A DNA stretch of 16,415 bases from an uncultured Flavobacterium sp. (GCF_946479975.1 NZ_CAMLIX010000109.1:1-16415); one strand, 5' to 3'; counted from the first letter of the stretch, positions 7,665 to 14,246 are shown. The notes: a model not told the origin generated them from the letters alone. Numbers and translations are program-made.

Positions 7665-8321
7665 TTATTCTTTCGAAATATTTTTTATTCTAATATTCTT
7701 AAAATCAATTGGCGAACGCTCATAGTTTAAAGAAATTTTTCCTTCTGTAGAAGAAGCTTCAGTGCATTCGTTTACCAATTTTCCATTCAAATATTGCATA
7801 ATTTTTCCGTTGAAAGATTTGATTACAACAGAATTCCATTCGCCATATGCATTTTCATTTGCCAAAAACTTTGGAGAAACCACACTTGCACCAGCTTCGA
7901 TTAGTTTTCCGTTTACTTTTGCTGTTACCTGATCTAGAAAGATAAAATCTCCGGTCGTATTTTCTTTTATTTGAAACTGAATCCCTTTTGGCCAGATTTT
8001 GTCAGACGCATCCAATGGAATATTGTACATAACGCCGCTGTTTTTTGTGCCTTTCATTTTATACTTTTCTTCAAGATTCCATCTGAATTCTAAAGTAAGT
8101 TCAAAGTTTTTATAGCTTTTTTTGGACATCAAACATCCATTGTCTTCTCCGTGCATACGAATCATTCCGTCTGTAAACTCATATACTTTTGATGGTTCTT
8201 GTCTCGCAGGATTCGTTTTGGTAAAAGCATACCAATCATTCATTTCCAGACTTTTTTGCTGAACAGCACAAGAATTTAAAATCAAAAGAAGAACAATTGC
8301 AAAAGCTGATTTTTGTAACAT
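7665..8321 (-). CDS. DUF1080 (3-keto-disaccharide hydrolase family) lipoprotein
   Basis: 218 residues with a lipoprotein signal (LLLILNSC, lipidated Cys18). The rest matches the concanavalin-like DUF1080 fold: a first strand block (YEFTDGMIRMHGEDNGCL, residues 47-64), FELTLEFRW at 73-81, NSGVMYN at 94-100, GIQFQIKE at 113-120, GEWNSVVIKSFNGKIMQYLNG split across 160-180, and DFKNIRIKNI at 206-215. Family members are envelope-associated glycan-processing or glycan-binding proteins, and some cleave 3-keto-glycosides. The usual GxEfQIlD core here reads GIQFQIKE, so activity on the family substrate is not assured. No dehydrogenase or SusCD pair is nearby to indicate a sugar. Confidence 0.85.
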   Translation of the reverse strand: MLQKSAFAIVLLLILNSCAVQQKSLEMNDWYAFTKTNPARQEPSKVYEFTDGMIRMHGEDNGCLMSKKSYKNFELTLEFRWNLEEKYKMKGTKNSGVMYNIPLDASDKIWPKGIQFQIKENTTGDFIFLDQVTAKVNGKLIEAGASVVSPKFLANENAYGEWNSVVIKSFNGKIMQYLNGKLVNECTEASSTEGKISLNYERSPIDFKNIRIKNISKE

Positions 8322-8457
8322 AATAATGAGTTTGAAGCGAATTAGATTAGTTTGATTGACGATTTATAAAAAAGTAAAAATAATTATATCGGTTAGAATA
8401 AAAACTCGTTGTTGTGTTTTTTTGTTTTGAAAATTGAAAATGCGATTGAAGACTTTC

Positions 8458-8560
8458 TTTGTCATCCTGACGAAGGAAGGGTCACACTAGAAACTCTACA
8501 AAATTTAGCGACAAAAATTGCGGAGCTACTGTGTGATCCTTCCTTCGTCAGGATGACAAA
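8458..8560. repeat. Palindromic repeat element, copy E3
   Basis: The arms 8458-8487 and 8531-8560 pair at 29 of 30 positions, and the only difference is a G-T wobble. The arm sequence (GTCATCCTGACGAAGGAAGG) differs from E1/E2 in the middle but keeps TTTGTCAT and TCACAC. Its centre carries, in inverse orientation, the 21 bases found at 644-664 in E1. It fills the 307-bp gap between the DUF1080 and XRE genes together with the AT-rich upstream region of the DUF1080 gene. Confidence 0.92.
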
Positions 8561-8628
8561 CTGTTTGAATTGCCTTCTGCTTTAGCTGGAGGTTTTTATG
8601 TTTTTTAAGGAAAAGGCTTTAGCCGAAA

Positions 8629-8859
8629 TTATTTCAAAGGAAAATCAAGCAATTCTTTAGGTTCAATATCTAAAGCATTTGCAATTTTCACCAGAGTTTT
8701 TATGGTGGTATTTATTTCAGCTCTTTCGATTCTACCTATTTGAGTTTTACGAATCTCGCAATCATCGGCTAAATCTTGTTGAGACATGCCTTTCTTTTCT
8801 CGTAATTGTCTAATGTGAACGCCAAGATTTGCAATAAAGGTTTCTTGTGAAATATCCAT
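8629..8859 (-). CDS. XRE/Cro-family transcriptional regulator
   Basis: 76 residues, essentially one helix-turn-helix domain (residues 13-68). The recognisable pattern runs LREKKGMSQQDLADDCEIRKTQIGRIERAE, with the first pair of helices near 19-36 and the recognition helix near 37-47. It continues with TLVKIANALDIEPKELLDF, the usual fourth and fifth helices. No effector domain is present. It is divergent from the small gene at 8947 and probably controls itself, that gene, or both through the palindrome at 8871-8893. It could also be a stand-alone regulator unrelated to its neighbours. Confidence 0.92.
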   Translation of the reverse strand: MDISQETFIANLGVHIRQLREKKGMSQQDLADDCEIRKTQIGRIERAEINTTIKTLVKIANALDIEPKELLDFPLK

Positions 8860-8870
8860 ATTTCAAAATT

Positions 8871-8893
8871 CCTAAGATTTATTTTTGCTTAGG
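8871..8893. promoter_or_regulatory. Candidate XRE operator in the divergent promoter region
   Basis: CCTAAG-N11-CTTAGG is a perfect 6+6 palindrome, 11 bp before the XRE start on one side. It overlaps a plus-strand -7-like box TATTTTTG (8880-8887). Position and symmetry fit an autoregulatory site for a Cro-like dimer; binding is inferred. Confidence 0.45.
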
Positions 8894-8917
8894 TCACATT
8901 TATGCGCTCAAAAGTAT

Positions 8918-8925
8918 TATATTTG
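8918..8925 (+). promoter_or_regulatory. -7 box of the small gene at 8947
   Basis: TATATTTG matches TAnnTTTG exactly and lies 21 bp before the ATG at 8947. A well-spaced -33 box is not evident. Its position makes the in-frame ATG at 8902 an unlikely start, since that would lie upstream of the box. Confidence 0.5.
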
Positions 8926-8946
8926 ATAGCTTTAAAAAATAAGACA

Positions 8947-9186
8947 ATGGCTACAGGAGATCTTTCGAAAGAAACAGAAAAAAGACTTTTAGATTTTTTT
9001 AATAATGTTATTGATGCTAAAGATTTGGCAAAAGCCATACGACAATTAAATTATGCCATCGCTTTAGTTGTTCTGAGAGATGATGAAAGAGGATATGTCT
9101 ACGCGCAAAAAGAAAACTTAGAAAAAGGGTTTTATTGGCTCAATGAATTAGCCGAGATTTTGCATCCTTATTTAGAAGTTGAATAA
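8947..9186 (+). CDS. Small hypothetical protein
   Basis: 79 residues from the ATG at 8947 (94 if the in-frame ATG at 8902 were used). No signal or membrane segment is seen. The composition suggests an all-helical soluble protein: KETEKRLLDFFNNVIDAKDLAKAIRQLNY and then ENLEKGFYWLNELAEIL, each with a heptad-like hydrophobic spacing. I do not recognise a family. It is divergent from the XRE gene with a shared regulatory region, which makes co-regulation plausible. This is not a convincing toxin-antitoxin arrangement, because the two genes are on opposite strands and nothing in the protein resembles a known toxin. Confidence 0.7.
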   Translation: MATGDLSKETEKRLLDFFNNVIDAKDLAKAIRQLNYAIALVVLRDDERGYVYAQKENLEKGFYWLNELAEILHPYLEVE

Positions 9187-9208
9187 AGAAAAGTATTTTA
9201 AATAAAGT

Positions 9209-9232
9209 TCATTTCGACGAAAGGAGAAACCA
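9209..9232. repeat. Half arm of the palindromic repeat family
   Basis: TTCATTTCGACGAAAGGAGAAACC is nearly the left arm of E4 (9353-9380) without its partner, 120 bp upstream of the complete copy. Confidence 0.6.
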
Positions 9233-9352
9233 AACAACAACACCGACAAAAATTAAAATGATTTCCATAATTTTTTTCATGTGTACAAACTGTTGGTAAT
9301 GTTGGGGATCTTCTTTCGTCAAGGTGAGTTTAAGAAAGGTTTTTCCATGCAG

Positions 9353-9458
9353 TTTGTCATTTCGACGAAAGGAGAAATCTTCGCAAGTAACTCCGTTGCT
9401 AATATCCAATCTTTGTGGAGCTTCTCGTGGAGATTTCTCCTTTCGTCGAAATGACAAA
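9353..9458. repeat. Palindromic repeat element, copy E4
   Basis: A perfect 28-bp inverted repeat (9353-9380 with 9431-9458) has arm TTTGTCATTTCGACGAAAGG and a 50-base centre unlike E1/E2 but partly shared with the half copy at 7156-7205. The 449-bp gap between 9186 and 9636 holds this, the half arm at 9209, a possible 23-residue peptide frame (9209-9280, minus) and the promoter region of the next gene. I see no other gene there. Confidence 0.92.
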
Positions 9459-9562
9459 ACTAAATTGGAAATGTCTCTCAGAGCTGAAAACTAGAGTATT
9501 AATTTGTAATTAAATACAATGTCAAGTAAAAACGTATTATTAATTAGTAGATAAATTTAATA

Positions 9563-9582
9563 TTTTACGATTTTCCGTAAAA
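9563..9582 (+). promoter_or_regulatory. Palindrome upstream of the secreted-protein gene
   Basis: TTTTACG-ATTTTC-CGTAAAA is a perfect 7-bp inverted repeat ending 19 bp before the -7 box at 9602, a natural position for an activator or repressor. CGATTTT repeats again at 9587-9593. The cognate regulator is unknown. Confidence 0.3.
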
Positions 9583-9601
9583 CCGGCGATTTTCACTGGA
9601 T

Positions 9602-9609
9602 TACATTTG
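9602..9609 (+). promoter_or_regulatory. -7 box of the gene at 9636
   Basis: TACATTTG fits TAnnTTTG and lies 26 bp before the ATG. No TTG/TTTG is found at the expected -33 distance, which suggests an activator-dependent or non-standard promoter. Confidence 0.5.
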
Positions 9610-9635
9610 TCCATTATTAATTTAAATGAAAAAAA

Positions 9636-10046
9636 ATGAAAAAATTATTATTGGCTGTTGTTTTGATCATGAATTTTAGTCTTAATGCGCAAATAATGAA
9701 ACGTTCCGAGGAAAGCAAACCAGATGAAGTGATTTCGGTAAACATGGGCACTACAAAAATGAATAGGTTCGGTGAAATCTATGTTTTGGATATGCCAGAT
9801 GGAACCTCTAAAAGTGATGAAAGATGGCATTTTATGTTTAAAAAAGGAGAAATTGTAGAGATTTATAATGAGGTATCTAGGGCAATGAACAGTGATGAAT
9901 ATAAAAAAGGAGAGAGTTTTGATTATAAAAATTGGGAGGGAAATATGGTGACAATTCTTTATGATAAAACAATGGGAGTCAAAAGTATCCAATTCGTAAA
10001 AAGAGAAAAGGAATTTGTTGAGCATATTGGGGGGCGCTTACTTTAA
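9636..10046 (+). CDS. Small secreted protein, unknown function
   Basis: 136 residues with a clear export signal (MKKLLLAVVLIMNFSLNAQ, cleavage expected around residue 19). No lipobox cysteine is present, so it is probably soluble in the periplasm or secreted. The mature part is charged and beta/alpha mixed, with YVLDMPDGTSKSDERWHFMFKKGEIVEIYNE-type stretches (residues 49-79) and VTILYDKTMGVKSIQFVKREKEF near the end. I recognise no family. It stands alone behind a promoter region of its own. The start is supported by the signal peptide and an A-rich leader. Confidence 0.75.
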   Translation: MKKLLLAVVLIMNFSLNAQIMKRSEESKPDEVISVNMGTTKMNRFGEIYVLDMPDGTSKSDERWHFMFKKGEIVEIYNEVSRAMNSDEYKKGESFDYKNWEGNMVTILYDKTMGVKSIQFVKREKEFVEHIGGRLL

Positions 10047-10160
10047 AAAATTTGCAGAAGTTATTTAGCATTGATGTGATGCAAAAAAAATAAATTAAAT
10101 TTTTTTAAGGCCATAAATGGGGTCTATGACAAAAAATTGCAATTTGTAAGTAGTTAAAAC

Positions 10161-10196
10161 AAAAAAGCTTCTGAAAAAATATTCAGAAGCTTTTTT
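10161..10196. terminator. Bidirectional terminator between convergent genes
   Basis: AAAAAAGCTTCTGAA (10161-10175) pairs perfectly with 10182-10196 around a 6-base loop. It gives a T-run on either strand. On the minus strand it begins directly after the tRNA-Leu CCA. On the plus strand it can end the gene at 9636-10046. Confidence 0.9.
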
Positions 10197-10281
10197 TGGT
10201 GCGGATAATAGGACTCGAACCTACACGCCTTGCGGCACCAGATCCTAAGTCTGGCATGTCTACCAATTTCACCATATCCGC
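10197..10281 (-). tRNA. tRNA-Leu (anticodon UAG)
   Basis: A class II tRNA with acceptor stem GCGGATA (10275-10281) pairing with TATCCGC (10201-10207), discriminator A at 10200 and an encoded CCA (10197-10199). The anticodon stem CCAGA/TCTGG surrounds CTTAGGA with TAG at 10245-10247, so it reads CUN codons. A long variable arm (GTGCCGCAAGGCGT) and the T-loop GTTCGAGTC are visible. Unlike the tRNA-Asp in this window, its CCA end is encoded. Confidence 0.97.
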
Positions 10282-10294
10282 GGAATTGTGGGTG

Positions 10295-10324
10295 CAAAGA
10301 TAAGCATAGTTTCCAATAATCAAA
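10295..10324 (-). promoter_or_regulatory. Promoter of tRNA-Leu
   Basis: Read on the minus strand: TTTG (10321-10324), an 18-base spacer, and TATCTTTG (10295-10302). The 14 bases from the TTTG of the -7 box onward (TTTGCACCCACAAT) are identical to those at 416-429 in the tRNA-Asp promoter. Confidence 0.85.
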
Positions 10325-10360
10325 GCGTTTTTTGAAAATTTTTTATAATTCTCTTTTTTG

Positions 10361-10368
10361 TACTTTTG
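10361..10368 (+). promoter_or_regulatory. -7 box of the M20 peptidase gene
   Basis: TACTTTTG fits TAnnTTTG, 22 bp before the ATG at 10391. The nearest TTTG (10331-10334) is 26 bp away, longer than ideal. The promoter is divergent from that of tRNA-Leu. Confidence 0.5.
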
Positions 10369-10390
10369 GTTTTCTATAAAAAATATTTAA

Positions 10391-11779
10391 ATGGAAAATA
10401 TCAAGTCCTACGTTCAACAACATAAAGATCGGTTTATCAATGAATTGATCGAATTATTAAAGATTCCGTCGGTAAGTGCCGACACTGCATATTCTCAAGA
10501 TGTTATTGATACAGCAGAGGCTGTAAAAGAAAGTTTATCAAAAGCAGGCTGCGATTTTGTCGAAACTTGCGATACTCCGGGTTATCCAATTATCTACGGA
10601 GAAAAAATAATAGATCCAAATCTTCCAACGGTTTTAGTTTACGGACATTACGACGTACAACCGCCAGATCCGTTAGAATTATGGACTTCACCACCATTTG
10701 AACCCGTTATCAAAACTACAGACATTCATCCCGACGGAGCGATTTTTGCGCGTGGCGCATGTGACGACAAAGGTCAGATGTACATGCACGTAAAAGCGCT
10801 TGAATTAATGGTGCAAAGCAATACGTTGCCTTGTAACGTAAAATTCATGATCGAAGGAGAAGAAGAAGTAGGTTCTGCAAGTTTGGCTTGGTTCGTAGAA
10901 CGCAATCAGGAAAAATTGAAAAATGATGTGATCCTTATTTCAGATACTGGAATGATTTCGAACCAACAACCGTCTATCACGACTGGTTTAAGAGGTTTGA
11001 GTTATGTTGAGGTAGAAGTTACAGGTCCGAACCGCGATTTACATTCTGGCTTATACGGCGGCGCTGTGGCGAACCCAATTAATATTTTGGCAAAAATGAT
11101 TGCTTCGCTTCACGACGAAAACAATCATATTACAATTCCAGGATTCTACGATAAAGTTCAGGAATTATCTGCAGAAGAAAGAGCCGAAATGGCAAAAGCG
11201 CCTTTTAGCTTAGAAAAATATAAAAACGCTCTAAACATTGCTGATGTTTACGGCGAAAAAGGATATGTAACCAACGAAAGAAACTCAATCCGTCCTACAT
11301 TAGACGTTAACGGAATCTGGGGCGGTTACACTGGAGAAGGTGCCAAAACGGTTATTGCGAGCAAAGCTTTCGCTAAAATCTCGATGCGTTTGGTTCCAAA
11401 TCAGGAATGGGAAGAAATTACAGAACTTTTTACAAAACATTTCACCAATATTGCTCCGGCAGGAGTTACGGTAAAAGTTACGCCTCACCACGGTGGTCAA
11501 GGTTATGTAACGCCAATTGACAGCATAGGATATCAGGCGGCGAATAAAGCGTATACTGAAACCTTTGGAGTTCCTGCAATTCCTGTTCGTTCAGGAGGAA
11601 GTATTCCGATTGTGGCTTTGTTTGAGAAAGAATTAAAAAGCAAAACAATCCTTATGGGATTCGGGTTAGACAGCGATGCGATTCACTCTCCAAACGAACA
11701 TTTCGGAATCTTTAATTATTTGAAAGGTATTGAGACTATTCCGTTGTTTTATAAATATTTTGTGGAGCTTTCTAAGTAG
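10391..11779 (+). CDS. M20-family metallopeptidase (dipeptidase, carnosinase-like)
   Basis: 462 residues with no export signal, so cytosolic. It is a di-zinc M20 peptidase, closest in pattern to the CNDP-type dipeptidases. The metal-site motifs are complete and in order: VYGHYDVQP (H86, D88), RGACDDKGQ (bridging D125), EGEEEVGS (catalytic base E158, ligand E159), SDTG (D185) and AIHSPNEHF (H432). The lid/dimerisation domain occupies about residues 195-355 and includes DLHSGLYGG, whose His is the one supplied across the dimer in this family. Length is typical. Likely role: hydrolysis of small peptides for amino-acid recovery; precise specificity unknown. It is transcribed away from the tRNA-Leu and followed by a 700-bp repeat region, so it is probably a single-gene unit. 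Confidence 0.94.
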   Translation: MENIKSYVQQHKDRFINELIELLKIPSVSADTAYSQDVIDTAEAVKESLSKAGCDFVETCDTPGYPIIYGEKIIDPNLPTVLVYGHYDVQPPDPLELWTSPPFEPVIKTTDIHPDGAIFARGACDDKGQMYMHVKALELMVQSNTLPCNVKFMIEGEEEVGSASLAWFVERNQEKLKNDVILISDTGMISNQQPSITTGLRGLSYVEVEVTGPNRDLHSGLYGGAVANPINILAKMIASLHDENNHITIPGFYDKVQELSAEERAEMAKAPFSLEKYKNALNIADVYGEKGYVTNERNSIRPTLDVNGIWGGYTGEGAKTVIASKAFAKISMRLVPNQEWEEITELFTKHFTNIAPAGVTVKVTPHHGGQGYVTPIDSIGYQAANKAYTETFGVPAIPVRSGGSIPIVALFEKELKSKTILMGFGLDSDAIHSPNEHFGIFNYLKGIETIPLFYKYFVELSK

Positions 11780-11783
11780 TTTA

Positions 11784-12290
11784 TTAACCGCAAAGGGCGC
11801 TAAGAATTACGCAAAGGTCGCTAAGATTTTATGCGGATAACATTGAAATTTACGCAGAGATCGCAAAGAATTTACGCGGAGTACGCTAAGATTTTTTTAT
11901 TAAGATTTATAAAAGTTCGCAAAGCTGTATCATATAGCTTTGCGAACTTTGCGTTTTATGGAGATAATCCTTAGATAAAACCTTAGCGATCTTTGCGTTA
12001 TTTTTTTTACTGCAAATAATACGAAGGTTACGCAAAGGTCGCAAAGTTTTTACGCGGAGTACGCTAAGATTTTTTTGATTAAGATTTATAAGAGTTCGCA
12101 AAGCTGTATTTACAAAGCTTTGCGAACTTTGCGTTTTATGTAGATAACAATTAGATAAAAATCTTAGCGTTCTTTGCGTTATTTTTTTAACCGCTAAGAA
12201 TTTACTAGAGTTCGCAAAGTTTATGTACAAAGCTTTGCGAACTTTGCGTTTTTAATCATAATCTAATGCAAAAAACCTCGCGTCCTTTGC
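11784..12290. repeat. Tandem GCAAAG-hairpin array (three units)
   Basis: Units share CGCAAAGGTCGCTAAG-type words, a GAGTACGCTAAGATTTTTTT stretch repeated at a 178-bp period (11875 and 12053), and a hairpin followed by TTTGCGTTTTAT. The three hairpins are 11912-11926/11936-11950 (15 bp perfect), 12093-12105/12116-12128 (13 bp perfect) and 12209-12219/12233-12243 (11 bp perfect). Each stem pairs TTCGCAAAG with CTTTGCGAA. Units 1 and 2 are near-identical and unit 3 is shortened. No gene is supported between 11780 and 12484. The last 180 bases are plain AT-rich sequence with a possible promoter. Confidence 0.9.
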
Positions 12291-12354
12291 GTTATTTCTT
12301 CGTCCAATGTGTTGGAATTTCTCATTTAAATATTTTTAATTTTTTAATGTTTTG

Positions 12355-12388
12355 TTTGTATTTTGTGATGTAAATTAACTTAAATTTG
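12355..12388 (+). promoter_or_regulatory. Possible promoter of the glycosyltransferase gene
   Basis: TTTG (12355-12358) and TAAATTTG (12381-12388) are separated by 22 bases, at the long end of the accepted range. They would leave a leader of about 90 bases before the ATG at 12485. Confidence 0.35.
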
Positions 12389-12484
12389 ATTTTATTAATA
12401 ACCAGTCCCATCTTATATTAATAATAATTCTGTTTTTAGAATAGTTTCTAATGTTATTTTAATATTGATTTTAATGTGGAGTAA

Positions 12485-13582
12485 ATGGACTTAATTAAAA
12501 AAAAAATTAGATTTTCGCCGATAGCCTATTCGAGGTATCTTAAAGGAATAAAAAAATCACACTCGATGTTTCGAGAAGGCAAAATCTTCGAAAGTCTTGC
12601 CTTAAAATCATGGCAGATTGCTCCCGGAAATACTACTATTTGTCCAAAAGCTTATTTTTTAAACGGTCAGTTAGAGCGTGTTACGGGAACCGCTTATACA
12701 GATGATCCACATAAAAGTATGCACGGAGGTTTTGAGGTTGAACATGCGCCAACACGTGCCTATAAGCTGAAAGATATTTGGATGATCAATGGTTTTGTTT
12801 ACAAAGGGCTAAACAACTTCCGACTTCATCCTAAGTTTCAGCTTTCTAAAAAGATGAATTATTTTCCGCCTGCGGTTGTGGATACCGAAATTAATGATGC
12901 GGCAATATACAGTACTTCAGAAGGAAATGAATTTTTTGGTCTCTGGCTTACAGATGACTGTGCAAATTATGCTTTGGCGATTTCTGAGGGAATCCCGGTA
13001 ACTTCTAATATTATTCCGTATTCGCATATGTTGGAATACGAATCGTTTTTAGGAATGAATCCGTTTCGGACTAATGCGGTTTACATGAAAAATGCTATTT
13101 TCTTTGATGATAACTGGGGAAATAATGAAAATAAACACCTTCGTTTTACTTCAAACAGAGATAAAATACTATCACGATTTGCAGCAAATTCACATCCTGG
13201 GGTTTTTATTTTACGTCGTAATTCAGGAATATCACGTGTTATGTTAAATGAAATTGAGATCGCCGAAAAGCTAAGAGACAAATACGGTTTTAAGATTGTA
13301 GATGTTACTCAAAATTCTGCTTCCGAAATACTATCAGCTTGCGCAGGAGCTAAAATTTTGATCGGAATTGAAGGCAGTCATTTATTTCACGGATTAATTG
13401 CACTTGAGTCTGGTTCTTCGGTTTTAATTTTTCAACCTCCAACACGTTTTAGCGCGGTTATAAAAAACACTACAGATATGGAACATATCAATTACAGTTT
13501 TGTTGTAGGAATTCAGAAAGAAGAAAATTTTTATATCGATTTTGAAGAAGTAGAGCGCACTTTAGAATTACTTCCTTTATAG
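12485..13582 (+). CDS. Glycosyltransferase family 61 (DUF563)-like protein
   Basis: 365 residues, no export signal or membrane helix. The C-terminal half carries the GT61/DUF563 pattern: FILRRNSGISRVMLNE (241-256), where an R-x-x-x-x-R basic segment follows a strand, then FKIVDVTQNSASEILSACAGAKILIGIEGSHLFHGL (split across 269-304) with the Gly-rich donor-site turn, and a final strand SSVLIFQPP. In most GT61 proteins the turn reads GxHGAxLxN; here it is GIEGSHLFHG, so Glu replaces the usual His. The N-terminal half (1-130) contains HGGFEVEHAPTRAYKLKD, which I do not assign. The likely role is sugar transfer to a surface glycan, but no polysaccharide cluster surrounds it and acceptor and donor are unknown. 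GGAG at 12479-12482 precedes the start closely. Confidence 0.8.
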   Translation: MDLIKKKIRFSPIAYSRYLKGIKKSHSMFREGKIFESLALKSWQIAPGNTTICPKAYFLNGQLERVTGTAYTDDPHKSMHGGFEVEHAPTRAYKLKDIWMINGFVYKGLNNFRLHPKFQLSKKMNYFPPAVVDTEINDAAIYSTSEGNEFFGLWLTDDCANYALAISEGIPVTSNIIPYSHMLEYESFLGMNPFRTNAVYMKNAIFFDDNWGNNENKHLRFTSNRDKILSRFAANSHPGVFILRRNSGISRVMLNEIEIAEKLRDKYGFKIVDVTQNSASEILSACAGAKILIGIEGSHLFHGLIALESGSSVLIFQPPTRFSAVIKNTTDMEHINYSFVVGIQKEENFYIDFEEVERTLELLPL

Positions 13583-13589
13583 GTTTTTT

Positions 13590-13737
13590 TAAGGTTCAAA
13601 GATTCATAGGGGCAGAGGTTCAAAGGTTTTTGGGCTGAAGCCCTTTGTTTTTACTTTCCACCTCTTACAATTAATTTAATGATTTGCCACGCCAATACGA
13701 AACTTTGAGCCTTTGTCTCTATGTTTCTCTGTGCCTA
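13590..13737. repeat. Degenerate GGTTCAAAG/CTTTGAGCC repeat pair
   Basis: AGGTTCAAAGATTCATAGGGGCAGAGG near the start is partly complementary to CTTTGAGCCTTTGTCTCTATG...CTCTGTGCCTAA near the end (13703-13737). A small GGGCT-GA-AGCCC hairpin followed by TTTGTTTTT (13632-13652) could terminate the glycosyltransferase transcript. A related repeat lies at 15220-15287. Confidence 0.5.
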
Positions 13738-13753
13738 AAAAGAAAACCTTTTC

Positions 13754-13783
13754 TTGCAGATTTGAAATTTAATTCTACATTTA
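13754..13783 (+). promoter_or_regulatory. Promoter of the MORN lipoprotein operon
   Basis: TTG (13754-13756), 19 bases, then TACATTTA (13776-13783), one base from TAnnTTTG. The ATG at 13806 follows 22 bases later. Confidence 0.5.
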
Positions 13784-13805
13784 TGGAATGAGTTAATCGA
13801 TTGCT

Positions 13806-14228
13806 ATGAGAAATCTTTTTTGCATACTTTTTTGTGGATTAATGCTTTTTGGCTGTAAAAGCAAACCCATCAATCAGAAAATTGATAGGAAAAAAGAAGG
13901 TGTTTGGATTGATAATTATACGCAGGATGACACGAATTATAAATCGTATGAATATTATAAAAACGATCAGCCTGTCAAAAAATGGAAATCATACATTAAT
14001 GGCAAGATCTACAAAACAGAGAAATATAAAAATGGAATCTGTGTTGTAAAAAGTTATTACGAAAATGGAAAATTAGAATCTAAAGGAAAAACTAAATTAG
14101 AATCTAATTCGGTTGAAACGCATTGGTTTTATTTTGGTGAATGGAAATTCTATTCGGATAACGGAAAGTTGAAAAGCATTAAAAATTACGAAAAAGGCGA
14201 ATTAATTTCAGAACAAAAAATACCATAA
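13806..14228 (+). CDS. MORN-variant repeat lipoprotein
   Basis: 140 residues with a lipoprotein signal (FCGLMLFGC, lipidated Cys17). The mature part shows repeated YYENGKLESKG- and GEWKFYSDNGKLKSIKNYEKGEL-type units (about residues 45-135). This is the antitoxin-like MORN_2 variant common in Bacteroidota envelope proteins. Such repeats form beta-hairpin sheets and usually serve as binding or structural modules; no enzymatic role is suggested. The next gene starts 18 bp after the stop on the same strand, so the two probably share one mRNA driven from 13754-13783. Confidence 0.8.
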   Translation: MRNLFCILFCGLMLFGCKSKPINQKIDRKKEGVWIDNYTQDDTNYKSYEYYKNDQPVKKWKSYINGKIYKTEKYKNGICVVKSYYENGKLESKGKTKLESNSVETHWFYFGEWKFYSDNGKLKSIKNYEKGELISEQKIP

Positions 14229-14246
14229 ACTTAATCATTTGGACTT

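Noticed and set aside
8629..9186. Toxin-antitoxin pair
   Set aside because: The genes are divergent rather than co-transcribed, and the small protein shows no toxin-family motif.
9281..9457. Upstream part of the 82-codon minus-strand open frame
   Set aside because: Most of it is the E4 palindrome read as protein; only the short membrane-helix segment at its end is worth a second look.
11907..12230. 107-codon minus-strand open frame in the tandem repeat region
   Set aside because: Its translation repeats itself because the DNA units repeat (KTQSSQS twice), and it is built entirely from hairpin units. No gene-like features are present.
11784..12290. CRISPR array
   Set aside because: Units are about 100-180 bp, self-similar throughout and lack unique spacers of constant length; no cas genes are nearby.
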